The notes: generated by a model from the letters alone, not told the origin. DNA of 64,000 bases from Asterias amurensis (GCF_032118995.1 NC_092669.1:620001-684000), one strand, 5' to 3'; counted from the first letter of the stretch, positions 28,661-40,930 are shown. Numbers and translations: made by a program.

Positions 28661-29867
28661 CTGGTAAGTAGACACACACACACGTGATGTTCATGTGTTT
28701 AATTATACGCCTCCATGGGTCAAACCAAATTATGCAATAAATCATTAACACACGACATGAAACAGTCAACGGGCGACGCAAGAAATTGGTGATTGCGTAA
28801 CAAGGTGCCATGCATCCAGTCAGACACCTTGCTGTATTGAGTTACCAAAAAGGCTTTAAGTTATGATAAGCTGTTAACAGCTGGTTTATATTTCATCATC
28901 TGTTATTCCATGGTTACTCAGTTGCGAAACTTCGAGAGGGGGATTTATGTCCGTGCCCCCCCCCCCCCGCCCCCACCTCAACACCCCACCCCTGTAGAGG
29001 ATTCCAAAGAAACTTGTAAAGATGGAAACATCTTACACCTTGGAATCAGGAAGATGTTGTACAATAATAAGGAGGATATTCAGGAATACCATGGAGGAAG
29101 AAATAATACCTGTACAATTATTTAATCATATTATTAGAAACAAAGTTTCCATAATCATGGAGTTTTTAAAAAACTTATTAGCACATGACCACAAACTTTG
29201 GATGGCAACTTTTTGCAGAATCAGGGATAGCTGATAGCTTACGTAGTGAAGGGTTTGATGACCCTCCTGGATTTTTCCATTGAGAAAGAAAATCAGTTAT
29301 TTCCCACTAACGTCAGTGCCCCACACCCTATTTGAAATCAAAATTGTTGATTATAAAAGATAACAGAGTGTAATGTTACAATTTTATAAGCCGCAAATCG
29401 AATACAAATCGATACCTTACTACGTGATGCAATATTATTTCAAAAAGGCCTAACCATGTCTTGTTGACTTTAAGGGCAACAAATCGGAAATCAGATTTTT
29501 AGTTAGGAACATCCTAGCTGGATGATCACAAAACTTCCCCTGGTAGCTCCTCTAGCTACCTCACCTAGCTTTGCTGCTGCTTCTTTTTTCTTCCTCCATG
29601 TTCTAAGTAACTATTTTCTCAATGCTCATCGTTGAGAAGGCTAGATTGTCACTGTGGTGTGACGTCAAACATTCATGATACAAAGTAAAACTGCCCAACT
29701 TTGAACAGTGAGGGCGCTAGCACAACTCAGCGGTCAAAAATCACCATCACAGTAAAAAAGACAACATTTGTTTACAACTTCGGTAAATTTTTGATCACAA
29801 CTCTGAACATTGTTTTTATACCTGAAATGTTTGACAAAATTTGTTTGTTTATTTGGGTGTCCATTTG

Positions 29868-29906
29868 TGTGTGTGTTTGTTTGTTTGTTTGTTTGTTTGT
29901 TTGTTA
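29868..29906. repeat. GTTT microsatellite
   Basis: A run of gtgtgtgt followed by about seven tandem gttt units. Confidence 0.8.
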
Positions 29907-30492
29907 ACAAGTATACAAAGAAGGGTATCACCTTCTACAGAATATGACTTTAAACAATAACTTTGTAAAATCGTTTCAGACACTATTGTAATCCAATCCT
30001 CCAATGGAGAAATAAAATCAACAGAATACTTTAGGGTTTTAAGTTAAATATTTATTCTCACATATATATTTACACCCCTGAATATAGATCAATACATCTC
30101 AGACTATAGCAAGAAATACAAACCATACAGTAACAAAAACACGTCCACTAAATGTAATGAAAAACACAATCATTTCTATAAAGGTTATTTTTAAATTAAG
30201 AAGAAACATATCCCAGTCAAGCTTGATCCTAGTTAATGATTGCGTCATTTAACTGATATAGTAACTTTGATTTCAAAGGATTGCTGACGCACCTTTTAAA
30301 CCATATTGCAGATTTTTTTTAAACTCACTCTATAAATCACAGTTATAATCGTTTTCTTTCCATAATATTTGAGGACTTAAACCTGGTTCATGCAAAAGCG
30401 AATTCGCATGGCTCAAGCAATATGGCTCAAACAATCAGTATGGGGCGTTTTCCAATTTAGATGTACGAAAACCAAGCCTTGAATTTCGTTCT

Positions 30493-30678
30493 TGAAGGGG
30501 CATAGCAATTCAATCTTCCTTTGGTAAGGGCACTTCTAGGAGGAGAATTTAAATTAAGTATCTTGGACAGGCCGAAACCAGACAACTTGAAGGGTGCATC
30601 TTCTGAATTATTGGCATACAACAAGTTCTCTGCCTTCAAATCTCTGTGGACTTTTCCATTCTCAAGTAGGTACTCCGT
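30493..30678 (-). pseudogene. Decayed CaMK-type protein kinase fragment
   Basis: The minus frame reads EYLLENGKVHRDLKAENLLY, then APFKLSGFGLSKI. This aligns with the catalytic loop and activation segment of CaMK4-like kinases, where HRDLKPEN, APLKIADFGLSKI and a following GTPGYCAPE are expected. Here Pro is Ala in the catalytic loop, the metal-binding DFG Asp is Gly, and the GTPGYCAPE region is unrecognisable (LNCYAPSR). No neighbouring kinase exon was found. It lies about 220 bp past the stop codon of the RING-H2 gene on the same strand, so it may be carried in that gene's 3' UTR. Loss of the DFG Asp and isolation argue for a dead fragment. Confidence 0.6.
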
Positions 30679-30901
30679 GGGAACTTTGCAAAGGGCACCA
30701 CAACAAAAGCACAGGGCACCACGGCATTTGCTGTGTGTGCTGTGAAATATTTCGAGGCCTGGAAAACTCACTGCTCGATTCCCATGAAGTATGAACCTGG
30801 CTATAACAAACATGAAATCGATAAGAAATGTTCTCCTTACATGCTTTATAATGCAGGGTCAAAGATCACTCATTTGTTGATGTCTGAATGCTCCGAGGTC
30901 A

Positions 30902-33900
30902 TCAATGAAAGTTTACTGGGTTAAAGTTCACCTCTTCTCGACACACTGGACAGATGCGATTTTCCTACAAGAAAAAAATTGCAAAAAAAGTTAATGGCCT
31001 GACGTTTCAACTCTTCGGAATCTTTTACATAAAGTATGAACCGGGCTAAATGCTGTATAGTCTTGATTCAACTCACTTTCAGCCATTTATCAATACAGAC
31101 CGCATGAATGCTGTATAGACTTGATTCAACTCACTTTCAGCCATTTATCAATACAGACCGCATGAACGCTGTATAGTCTTGATTCAACTCACTTTCAGCC
31201 ATTTATCAATACAGACCGCATGAACGCTGTATAGTCTTGATTCAACTCACTTTCAGCCATTTATCAATACAGACCGCATGAATGCTGTATAGTCTTGATT
31301 CAACTCACTTTCAGCCATTTATCAATACAGACCGAATGAATGCAGTCTAGTCTTGATTCAACTCACTTTCAGCCATTTATCAATACAGACAGCATGATAG
31401 AAATGGAAGCATGGTAACCGCCTCATGTTCTCTCCCGTCTCGTAGTCTCCCATACAAATAGAGCATTCCTTCTCTTCAGATGACTGGCCAGGAGTGTAGA
31501 GAAACGTCGGTAGGTAGTTAATGGAAGATTCAGGAAGACCTTTGCTGATGGCTGGGCCGACTGACTCGGCAAGATTCCATAAAGTCTAAAAAATAATAAT
31601 AACATTAATATGAATAAAAAGTTCTTGATTTGACCTCTTCCACCCACGTCACACGTTACTAAAGTTTCCCTTGCTCATTGACTCCCAAAATGGCGCAACA
31701 AAAATTATTTGACGTTAGGTGAATCGGGTCAATAAGGCATTTAAGTATAAAATCCTGTAACTATTTATAGAGGTAACTATCCGAGTCTTAAGTTAGTTTG
31801 AAACTTACAATGGCTTCAGAATGTTAGTTTAACTTCCTATGATAAATCTACAACCCTACAAAGCACCACAAAAAGTTATAGCATTAGCAAATCAATTTGT
31901 ATACATAAAAGACGTTAATTGAAATTAAACATTAAACATTACAAAAAGAGGTTCCACTGGCAACCAAATTGACCTGTGGTCTAACATCTCTTAACATCTA
32001 TCAAATGTTAGCAGTATGAACTGAACTTCTAGGCCTAGCTACCGAGTAATCTCGGTGGTCTAGTGGTAAGACATCTACTCTAGAATGGCAAAGGTCGTGG
32101 GTTCGAATCCCACCATGCTTGTGGGATTTTTCATAGACCTAGGGAAAATACTGAGTAGGCCTATACAAAGATAACACACATCAGTGAGTAAAACAAAGGA
32201 ATATCAGGGTAAAAAAAGCAATCAATAAAAGGAAATCAATAAATAAAAACATCATCAAATAAATACAGTATTATTGCCAATATTGCAATAAAGTTAAATA
32301 ACACAAAGTAAAATGCAGTTGAATATATTTCAATCATAAAAAACACACTGGATTGAAATGTTAAAATTCACAATAAATGGTATGCAATCACAAAGACACA
32401 TATTAAATGGCAACAATGCAGTCAAATATTGAACAATTACACATCAAAGAAAAAATACATTGACACATTAATTGGCAACAAGGCAACCATAAAGTACAAA
32501 TGGACACAAAAAACATACACTGGTAAAATATACAATGGAGAAAATACAACAACAATATCATATCAATTTGATTGTCAATGTCAAAAATACAACTTTGTAA
32601 TTGTTTCAAGTAAAAGTGGGTTATATTTACAGAAGAAAATACAACACATCAAATTTCACAGAAAGTAGCTAAGCATAAAACAATTATGCTTATCAGAATA
32701 GGGTTACCACCCAAAATATAATGTCACATAATGGAGGTTCCATCTGTGGCTGGTATCCTTCATAAGCCCGGTTCATACAAATGTACTTCCTGTGAATGCG
32801 GATGTTGGCGTCACAAATTTGCAATGAATAATTCGCAGCAGTTGAGATGTGCTCAACTCTTGAGTTGTGACGTCAAAATCACATCAAATTTGCATCGCAT
32901 TGGCAAACACAGGAAGTATGAACTGGGCTTTACTTGTGTTAAGCAGAAATTTGTGAAGCAATATTTCCTGCTTAAGCAACTCTATGAAATTGGGCCCTGG
33001 TCCCAGAGATGAAGGGCAACTCTTTCCCTACCTCATAATCAGCGCCATTAGCCATCGGTGATTGCATATTGTGAGGATTCCGCCGGCCTCTTCCCCTTCC
33101 TCGACGCTGACCTCGGTTTCTTTGTCTTGGAGGAGGCTACAAAAGAAGATAAATTTCAAGAAATAAACCATTTGAGAAACTGACTGGATATGATTTTTTT
33201 AACAGTTTTGGGTTTGAATAAAAAAAAAATTACTCAAGCATTTACCAAGTGATTATATACTGTCCTATATGCCCCTCTCTGTAGAGACCATTAGCCAAGT
33301 GAATATGCTGTCCTATATGAACTCTTACCAAGTGAATATGCTGTCCTATATGAACTCTTACCAAGTGAATATGCTGTCCTATATGAACTCTTACCAAGTG
33401 AATATGCTGTCCTATATGAACTCTTACCAAGTGAATATGCTGTCCTATATGAACTCTTACCAAGTGAATATGCTGTCCTATATGAACTCTTACCAAGTGA
33501 ATATGCTGTCCTATATGAACTCTTACCAAGTGAATATGCTGTCCTATATGAACTCTTACCAAGTGAACATGCTGTCCTATATGAACTCTTACCAAGTGAA
33601 CATGCTGTCCTATATGAACTCTTACCAAGTGAATATGCTGTCCTATATGAACTCTTACCAAGTGAATATGCTGTCCTATATGAACTCTTACCAAGTGAAT
33701 ATGCTGTCCTATATGAACTCTTACCAAGTGAATATGCTGTCCTATATGAACTCTTACCAAGTGAATATGCTGTCCTATATGAACTCTTACCAAGTGAATA
33801 TGCTGTCCTATATGAACTCTTACCAAGTGAATATGCTGTCCTATATGAACTCTTACCAAGTGAATATGCTGTCCTATATGAACTCTTACCAAGTGAACAT

Positions 33901-36900
33901 GCTGTCCTATATGAACTCTTACCAAGTGAACATGCTGTCCTATATGAACTCTTACCAAGTGAATATGCTGTCCTATATGAACTCTTACCAAGTGAATATG
34001 CTGTCCTATATGAACTCTTACCAAGTGAATATGCTGTCCTATATGAACTCTTACCAAGTGAATATGCTGTCCTATATGAACTCTTACCAAGTGAATATGC
34101 TGTTCTATATGAACTCTTACCAAGTGAACATGCTGTCCTATATGAACTCTTACCAAGTGAATATGCTGTCCTATATGAACTCTTACCAAGTGAATATGCT
34201 GTTCTATATGAACTCTTACCAAGTGAACATGCTGTCCTATATGAACTCTTACCAAGTGAATATGCTGTCCTATATGAACTCTTACCAAGTGAATATGCTG
34301 TCCTATATGAACTCTTACCAAGTGAATATGCTGTCCTATATGAACTCTTACCAAGTGAATATGCTGTCCTATATGCCCCTCCATGTTATCCACAAGAAAT
34401 CGATCCATCTCCAGCATCATGGCAGCGTTGACGGGATTATTGTCGACCAAGTCATCTCTCCATCTCATCTCCCACTGGTTGGTACCTCGTTGATTGGGGA
34501 AGGCAGTGTTATGGGCACCGGGGAAGAGAGGTAACACAGGCATGGAGGGAACATGGCCCGGACCATCGATGTTATGGATCAAGATCGGCTGAAAAATAAA
34601 AAGAAATAACATTTGTAAGCAGAAGTGTGAACAGTGAACCATTGAAGAAACTCATACCTGCTAAGCATATGACAAAAGCTGGATAAAACTTGCTTACCTG
34701 ATCGTTTGAAGACGCCTCTGCCAGTCTGTTCGCCTCTGCATCAAATTCCTCCTAAAAATACAAGAGAAAGAGAGATTAGATTTTAAAATTTCAAAAAGTT
34801 TTGCAGGGAACTGTTTAAAAATAGCATACAAATTTCAAAATGGTTTGCAAGAAACCGTTTAACAAAAAATAAACGCACACGTGTACTTTTCTGTTGTGTT
34901 TTTCTATTTATTTTTTTAAGGGTTGGGGTTAGAATGGCAGAATTTAAATCAAATCAAAATAATCTTTTGCTGCAAAAGCCATCTATTTTTTATGCTCTAT
35001 TCATTTTGAGACATCGTCATCGCTACCCAATAAAACTTGATCAACCAGTTCAATACTTGGGACCTAATTCAGAAACGCCATTTATAGGGCATTTTTGTTA
35101 AACAAGCCACAATATTTGCTTTTTTTGCCACCATGATTGGATTCAAACAGGCTGACCGAGCCTTAGCCAGCTTAAGCCAGAGCCATTACTGAAGCCATTG
35201 TAAGAGACTTACCTGGAGTTGTTTTGCCATAGCCTCATCATTCTCCATCTGTCTTACCAGCTCAATCACATCTGGTGACTCAGGACGCCCCGAAGACCTC
35301 TTCTCTCGACTTTTCCGCTTATGTTTAGATGACTTGTGTTCTTTTCTGTGTTTTGACCTATGACCCTCAGAATTCATTGCACCGACATCCGTTGTAGGTG
35401 GTTTTGCAATGTCTTTGTCCTTCTTTGATTCTTTTCTAGTCCTTTTTGACTTGTGCCTTGAGACTCTACTTCCATCATCTGGACCAACACTGGGAAGCTC
35501 AAGGTGCCTTTCATCAATGGAGTTGGAACATATCCCAGGACTGGTCTGATGGTCACCCAGTTCGCCAACTTCCAGTTCCAAGTTCCTAGTCGCTATACCG
35601 GAACCAGGTATGTTGACAACTTGGTTTGAACTTGTGCCGTAACTCCCAATGTTCAAGGAGCTAGCTCTTGGTGTAGTAAGAGTGATATCTTGGATCTCAA
35701 GTCTTGGATTAAATCCAATCGGATAAGAAGAACTGCTAACAACAGTAACAGTATCAGTCCTTCCTTGGGAAGGCCTTCTTCTGACTTCTTCGCCATCTGA
35801 TTTAGAACCTCTTGCTGAATTTCCCAACGCTGAGTTTGATACTTGTCCAGCAAGCACCAAACTGGGATTGGAGTCAGTCCATTTTTGTTTATGCGTTCTT
35901 GAAGTGTGTCCAGAAATGTTAGGGTGGTCTGTGTCGGTCAGGTTCACAATCATGTGGTTGTCATCAGGAGACATGGATAGATTTCTGCGGGTATTGTTTT
36001 GCTTCCTGTCGTGATTCCTAAGACGATGTTGAGGTGAGGAGTCATCGCTTCCTCGCGTGGTAGTTTCCCTTGAAAAGCGTTGCATGAATCCTGGAGACTG
36101 AGAAGGACTTCCAAAACCTGTAAGATTCTGGGGAACTTGGTTGTTGCTCAATGTGATGTCACTCTTTTTAGGGGTGATCTCCTTTTGAGAACATCGAAAG
36201 AACACTGGAGAACGAGAAGGGCTAGAACTAATTCCACTTGCCAAAATGGGGATAGAAATTGTAGGACTCTCTGGTTCAGAACTGTCATCTCTTTCTGTGC
36301 TTTGAATTGTGTTTATATGCACCACATCGTCATCCCACGCAACGTTGGATCTGATTTTGATCGATGGGACATGATCCTCTCTGTTCAGTGGAGCTTTCTG
36401 TTTGAAGCTCATCAAAGAGGTCTTGGAGTTTCTTTGGCAAGGCGAGAAGTTGGACTGGAACTCGGGACTGGTTTGTCCTGACATAGCTCCTCTGTCTGCA
36501 CTCTGCGTTATGTCGATTAGTATGACTCCTTCGTCCCTACCAGGAGGGTGAGCCACTCTCTTCTGGCTGATATTATCACTTGGACCTTGGCTACATGATG
36601 CTCTCAAACTCATGGACATGTGTCTGCTGTCGGGGTTATATGGACGCTGAGTGGTGTTCTTAGCTTGATGAGTTTCTTCGCCAACACCCTGGCCAGAGTC
36701 AATCAAGATGACTTGATCATCTTGTCTGTCTTGGATTCTATCATCATCTTCCTCTGTTTCATCCCCATCAGTACTTGATGTCGATCCAAACAACTTCAAG
36801 TCCATTTGTTTTTGGTCTGAGTGGTTATCGTTTCGATGAACCTTATCAGAAGTGTCGTGTGTTTGTTTCGCACTTCCAGCAGAGCCTTGTTCAAACTTGG

Positions 36901-38645
36901 TATGTCTTCTTTCCAATGCATTTGATGAGGAATTTAGAATACTAGACATCGACCAGGAAACTGGCAATATTCTGGCTTTCTTGGTTCTTGGAGGATTGTC
37001 AACTTTCAAGGACCGTTTATTCTGTCCGAATTGTTGTCGTATGTTACTGTCTTTTGGAACTGTTGACATTCTTTGCAACACTTTCATGAATCCATTATGT
37101 TTTGGTGACGTTACTTTTTCTTCTTCTCTTGCCAGGTTATTATTCACCGAAGCGACCACATCAGGCAGTTGGGAGATGCTTCTCAGAGCATCATTTTGCC
37201 GACTTCCCAACTTATTTTGAAGTCTCCTTGCAAGTGGCTGTCTGTTATCAGAGGATGATCTATTTGGAAAGGTTGACGAGAAAATTGAATCAGAATCTGA
37301 GCTACTGCCACTCGAGTCATTCTCAACTTTATCAAGACCTTCTAATCTTCTAAACTTCTGGGTGAGTTGCGGCCGACTGCTTGGATAACTTGTTGCCTGC
37401 CGGCCAATATCAGATCTTGACTCTGAATTACTGAATACTTCCGAGGTGGGTCTTGACCACACATCACGATGTTTATTGTGTGAACTGTTATTGCTGATAA
37501 CGGACTTAACTTTTTGGCTCCTTTCGATTTCATTAATACTGTGAGGTATTGCTGGATCATTTTGTTCCCTGAAAAATGTGTCCCTTCTGATGCCAGAGTT
37601 TATCCTTCCTTCTCCAAGGAACGGATTCTGCCCATGTATTGATGCACTATTGTGGGTCTTTTCTACAGTAATTACACCCCCTGCCTGTGAAGAGTCTACA
37701 TTCTTTGTAAAAATTTTTCTTCCACTGTTCTTAGAGCAGTCTCTTTCACTATTCCTTGCGGTTTGATCGACCTTAAACACAAAACTCTTCACAGAAGTTT
37801 GTTCTTTATCCTTGGGTGGTTTGACACGACTCAATCTTATTGGAGGTACATGTAGCTTGCTCGGCTTCCTGGTTGTTTGAAACAGCGTCGACTCTTCAGT
37901 CTCTTGAGGTAGTCTCAACTCCTTTGTTGAGTCTTGGCTGGATCTTTTTCTCGGCCTCTTCAATTGATGGAGGATACTCTCCCCAATATCAAAAGGACTT
38001 TCCCGTCCTGATCGAGGTAGCTGATGCTCAACAATGGGGTGTAGTTTCCGTTCTGGGCTGTAGAAAGTAAACACAAAAAAATCCAAGCATTTTTACTTTG
38101 TGCTTCACTAGTACTGCAGTCAACTCTCGTTATAAAAAGGTCGCTGGAACTGGCCAAATTACCCCTTTATAACAGAATGTTGTTTAAGGGCATCCTTATC
38201 TTTTACTATTTTTATTTTACTTTTTTTTTTTTGGAGACAAAGTTTATGTGTTTATAATGTATCATTAAACTTACTAATCTTAAGAACTTGTAATATACAT
38301 AAAGTGGTTGGCAACTCTAAACTGAACAATTGGGGGCCAGTTTGAATTATAATGTTTGACAGCCACCTTTAATTAAAAGAAATAAAGAATAAAAAAATAA
38401 AAAGGACCTCATCCCCCTCTTTTTGAAAGAACCTGGATGATAAACTGATTTTGTTTACTTGGCCTTAAACAATCCCTACATGTCAGCTGCACAAACCTTG
38501 GTGTATCGGGCACTAAGATGCAACCATCGTTAGACCTGGCCGTTTCATCCTCATCACTGCTACTCCAAAGGTCAAGAAGAACCGCTGCATGTTTGAACTT
38601 TGACCTTTTAGAAGCCTCACTCTTCTGAAGATGCTCCATGGGCAT
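30902..38645 (-). CDS. Large RING-H2 E3 ubiquitin ligase with multiple SUMO-interaction-like motifs
   Basis: Exons on the minus strand: 38645-38497, 38057-35213, 34751-34698, 34588-34352, 33136-33032, 31585-31367 and 30964-30902. The first join is phase 2 and all later joins are phase 0, giving 1,223 residues if the proximal donor at 34352 is used. The RING-H2 ligands are C1171, C1174, C1189, H1191, H1194, C1197, C1208 and C1211, split by an intron after WLK (next exon ENRICPVC). The rest is mostly disordered, Ser-rich and basic. SIM-like hydrophobic patches next to acidic or Ser residues include AVLLDLWSSSDEDE (20-33), QVILIDSG (about 498), GVILIDIT (about 560), VVHINT (about 627), MIVNLTDTD (about 750) and DVIELV (about 977). 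This suggests a SUMO-targeted ligase; that is inference. The start sits in a strong context (GCCCATGG for the second Met). It resembles the Arkadia/RNF111 style of E3 but I cannot assign an orthologue. Confidence 0.85.
31049..31392 (-). repeat. 58-bp tandem array duplicating an exon end and its 5' splice site (six copies)
   Basis: On the plus strand the word agccatttat starts at 31081, 31139, 31197, 31255, 31313 and 31371, exactly 58 bp apart. Read on the minus strand, each unit carries tgtattgataaatggctgaa (RING residues CIDKWLK) followed by the donor AAA|GTGAGT. The copy at 31371 is the true exon end; five more lie in the intron. The unit length is not a multiple of three and the donor is followed by TGA, so use of a distal donor would truncate the protein inside the RING. 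Confidence 0.9.
32043..32125 (+). mobile_element. tRNA-derived SINE fragment
   Basis: It contains an A-box-like tggtctagtggtaaga and a perfect B box (gtgggttcgaatcccac, with a 5-bp T stem). The acceptor and anticodon stems do not pair, so it is not a tRNA gene. An A-rich tail with repeated aatcaataaa follows. It lies in the intron between exons 33136-33032 and 31585-31367 of the RING-H2 gene. Confidence 0.55.
33283..34375 (-). repeat. 33-bp minisatellite carrying 32 tandem in-frame 5' splice sites
   Basis: The minus-strand unit encodes HIGQHIHLVRV and contains CACTTG|GTAAGAG, a strong donor. Thirty-two donors run from 34352 to 33329 at exact 33-bp spacing, with only a few substitutions between units (HVHL, EQHIH). 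The flanking coding frame enters the array without a break and all donors are phase 0, matching the phase-0 acceptor at 33136. Each further donor therefore adds exactly 11 residues. Past the array the frame continues ANGLYREGHIGQYIITW to a stop at 33242. A last diverged ggcatataggacag copy near 33265 carries a donor in another phase. Confidence 0.92.
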
Positions 38646-38738
38646 CTTTGTCTTTACTAGGGAGGACAAATAGAGAGACATTTACTTTCTTGTAAGCATA
38701 CAAATTCTGAAAGAAGTTTAAGAAAAAGGGGCGGGGGA

Positions 38739-38804
38739 GAGAACAAAGTCTATGAAGCAAGAGAACAAAGTCTATGAAGCAAGAGAACAAAGTCTATGAA
38801 GCAA
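38739..38804. repeat. 22-bp tandem repeat, three copies
   Basis: The unit gagaacaaagtctatgaagc plus aa is repeated three times, just upstream (in the minus direction) of the first coding exon of the RING-H2 gene. Confidence 0.85.
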
Positions 38805-39847
38805 GATCTAACTGATGACTGAGGCTTGTTGACATACGTCTATATTTGTGGTTCTCAAGTTTCTTGAGTTTCTGTATGTCAGACAGAAGCAAAAACCACG
38901 TCCAAACGAAGTTGTGGTAAAAAAAAAAAAAATTAGTTCATTCATGTGTTTTACTGTAACCACCGGCGCGCGGTGGCATGCAGTCACTGCCTGTCAACAG
39001 AAATTAAAATATATTGGAAAGGACATGGTGGAATGGAAGGTCCACAATGAAGGGATGGGGGGGTAGCTCCAACCCATCATGGGATTCATGATCATCATCA
39101 TGATGGAGATGGACGACGGGAAGGACACATGTTATTTGTTTTACCAGGATTTGGTTAAAAAAAAAAAAGTTTGCTGAATTTGCTGAAAATTTAAAGCTTG
39201 GTTCAAAAATCAATGGATGGCAAGTTAGTTAGTCGGTGTGTCCAAATTGTTTAATTCACTTTCTATATTCAATATATTATTTACATGTATAACATGTAAT
39301 AGTTTTTGTTAATAAATGACAGATCATGCAGATAATAAGTATTTAAAAAATAAAAAACAGGGTAGGGTGTCCAACTCCAAATTTAAAACAGCAGGGGAAG
39401 AGGGTGTCAAATTAAAAAGACACACACACAGTCACAGGGGACAGCACAACAGCCCACAGCACAGACACCCCGACACCCCTCCCTTTGCCCCTCTGCTCTT
39501 CTGCCTAAACAACACGTAGTAAATAAGGTCCATGTTGTATGGGAAAGGACATGATTTTTCACCGACCCAAACCATAATGGAGGTCCATGCACTAACTAAC
39601 TAAGTTAGTATTTTACTAACTCAATCAATTAAAAATAAAACTGCCAATCCGCGCCATCACGCTACGCCTGACCGACTCCCGATTTTTGTTCCTTCCTCCC
39701 CGGACTGACTGACTGGGTCTCTACTCTCTTCTTGTCATGCTTGTGTAATTACTTAAATAAAAATAACAAAAATCTATCATTTAACATTACCCTAATTTTA
39801 AATCATTCCGAAAAGAAAATACGGCTGAATTTACAGTAAATACAAAC

Positions 39848-40613
39848 CTGTTTTTCCATTTGCGCGTAAAATCTCCACCGCTGCCAGATTTTTTTCAAAA
39901 TCTCATTAAATTATTGACCTTAGGTCATGCTGAAGGCTCTACCCACCAAACGAATAACTTGCTTTAGTCGTTTAAAAATGTAAGTGTGTATTAAATTATT
40001 TTTTAATTACATAAAATAAAATTTTGGCCGAGAGTTTTTTTTTATAAGTATTATATAAAAAATCAATTACTGCAAACGAAATAATTTTTCAATTCTAGAA
40101 TGAAGGAAGAGGGTGAAGTCCTCAAAACAAGATGGCCGCGCCTGATCGTCTGCCAAATTTTCAACGTTTTTAATAGAAAGGACTAGATCTCCATCGATTA
40201 TGAGGCAAATATTTTAACAATTTATATTTAAACTAAACTACAACAATTTGCATATATTAAGTAGTGTATCGTTTAATTTGTGGACATTTTTATGATGTTT
40301 TAAAGGGTTTTAACGTCATTTATGTCGCTGAGTGACTTACTTTTACCGCTGCCGTCTCCTAAATGCTGTTTGACATTAAAAGCGCTGACGTGATTGAGGG
40401 CGCTGTTTATGTAATTCATTCAAACAAACAAAAGAGCGTGAACTGAATGGAGGGGGATTTCCCAAGAGTGGCCCTGTTACAAACTGTGCACGACGGAGCT
40501 CAATCATGCATGGAGGAAGGAGAGTAGACATACTTTGTTGTGTGGATCATGAAAAGAACTGATGAAAAGTCCTATATTACCGTCTGTGGTTTTGTTCTAA
40601 CTCAATGCCTCAA
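39848..40613. promoter_or_regulatory. Candidate bidirectional promoter region of two RING E3 genes
   Basis: The minus-strand RING-H2 gene and the plus-strand RNF141-like gene diverge from here. A possible minus-strand 5' UTR exon ends at 39848 (AAACAG|GTTTGT). A possible plus-strand 5' UTR exon ends at 40613 (CTCAA|GTAAGG). The acceptors before the first coding exons are cctccctag for the minus gene and atttcatag for the plus gene. No TATA box is obvious. The exact start sites are not visible from sequence. Confidence 0.4.
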
Positions 40614-40842
40614 GTAAGGAAGGCTAGAGTTAGTAATTTATATTTTGATATTTTTAAAGAAAGTTCAAATTCAGATTCATAATATTAATAATGACATGTA
40701 TGAACAAATTTACATTACATTAGTGATGATGGGGTAATGGTTGGTTAAACGGCTATCATGACTATATAAATTGCATCAATTTCTAGAAATTGTGATTCGG
40801 TCACTAGACAACAAAACTTATTCTAGTCATTGTTAAAATAAA

Positions 40843-40930
40843 TCAGCGGTTAGCTTGGTAAGATTTGAACCCACAACCTTCCCTTGTAATTGCAAGTCCA
40901 ACAGTCTAACCACCAGACCGAGGTGCACTA
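40843..40930 (-). mobile_element. tRNA-derived SINE fragment
   Basis: On the minus strand it reads ggtctggtggttagactg (A-box-like), then gggttcaaatc (B-box-like). A related copy on the same strand is at 60028-60115, sharing tggttagactg and a (t/g)tgatttca-type flank. The stems do not form a good cloverleaf, so it is called a SINE piece. It lies upstream of the RNF141 start codon. Confidence 0.5.

Larger units (their letters stand above)
23777..30492. other. Intergenic region between the Alx-like gene and the RING-H2 gene
   Basis: No coding exon with family resemblance was found. The first few hundred bases after 23776 should hold the 5' UTR and promoter of the Alx-like gene, and a TTTATATG word on the minus strand near 24230 is the only TATA-like candidate. 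From about 26.4 to 27.4 kb it is degenerate tandem repeat. Microsatellites include an ATA-rich run near 28380 and a GTTT run near 29878. Confidence 0.5.

Noticed and set aside
32043-32125. A functional tRNA gene
   Set aside because: The B box and T stem are good, but the acceptor and anticodon stems do not pair and an A-rich SINE-like tail follows.
33283-34375. Resemblance to a CRISPR array
   Set aside because: Units are contiguous with no spacers, lie in a eukaryotic gene and encode a continuous frame. This is a minisatellite.
33269-34534. A 421-residue plus-strand open frame made of an 11-residue repeat
   Set aside because: It is antisense to the RING-H2 exon and the 33-bp array. A period divisible by three keeps several frames open, and the plus strand has no exon context.
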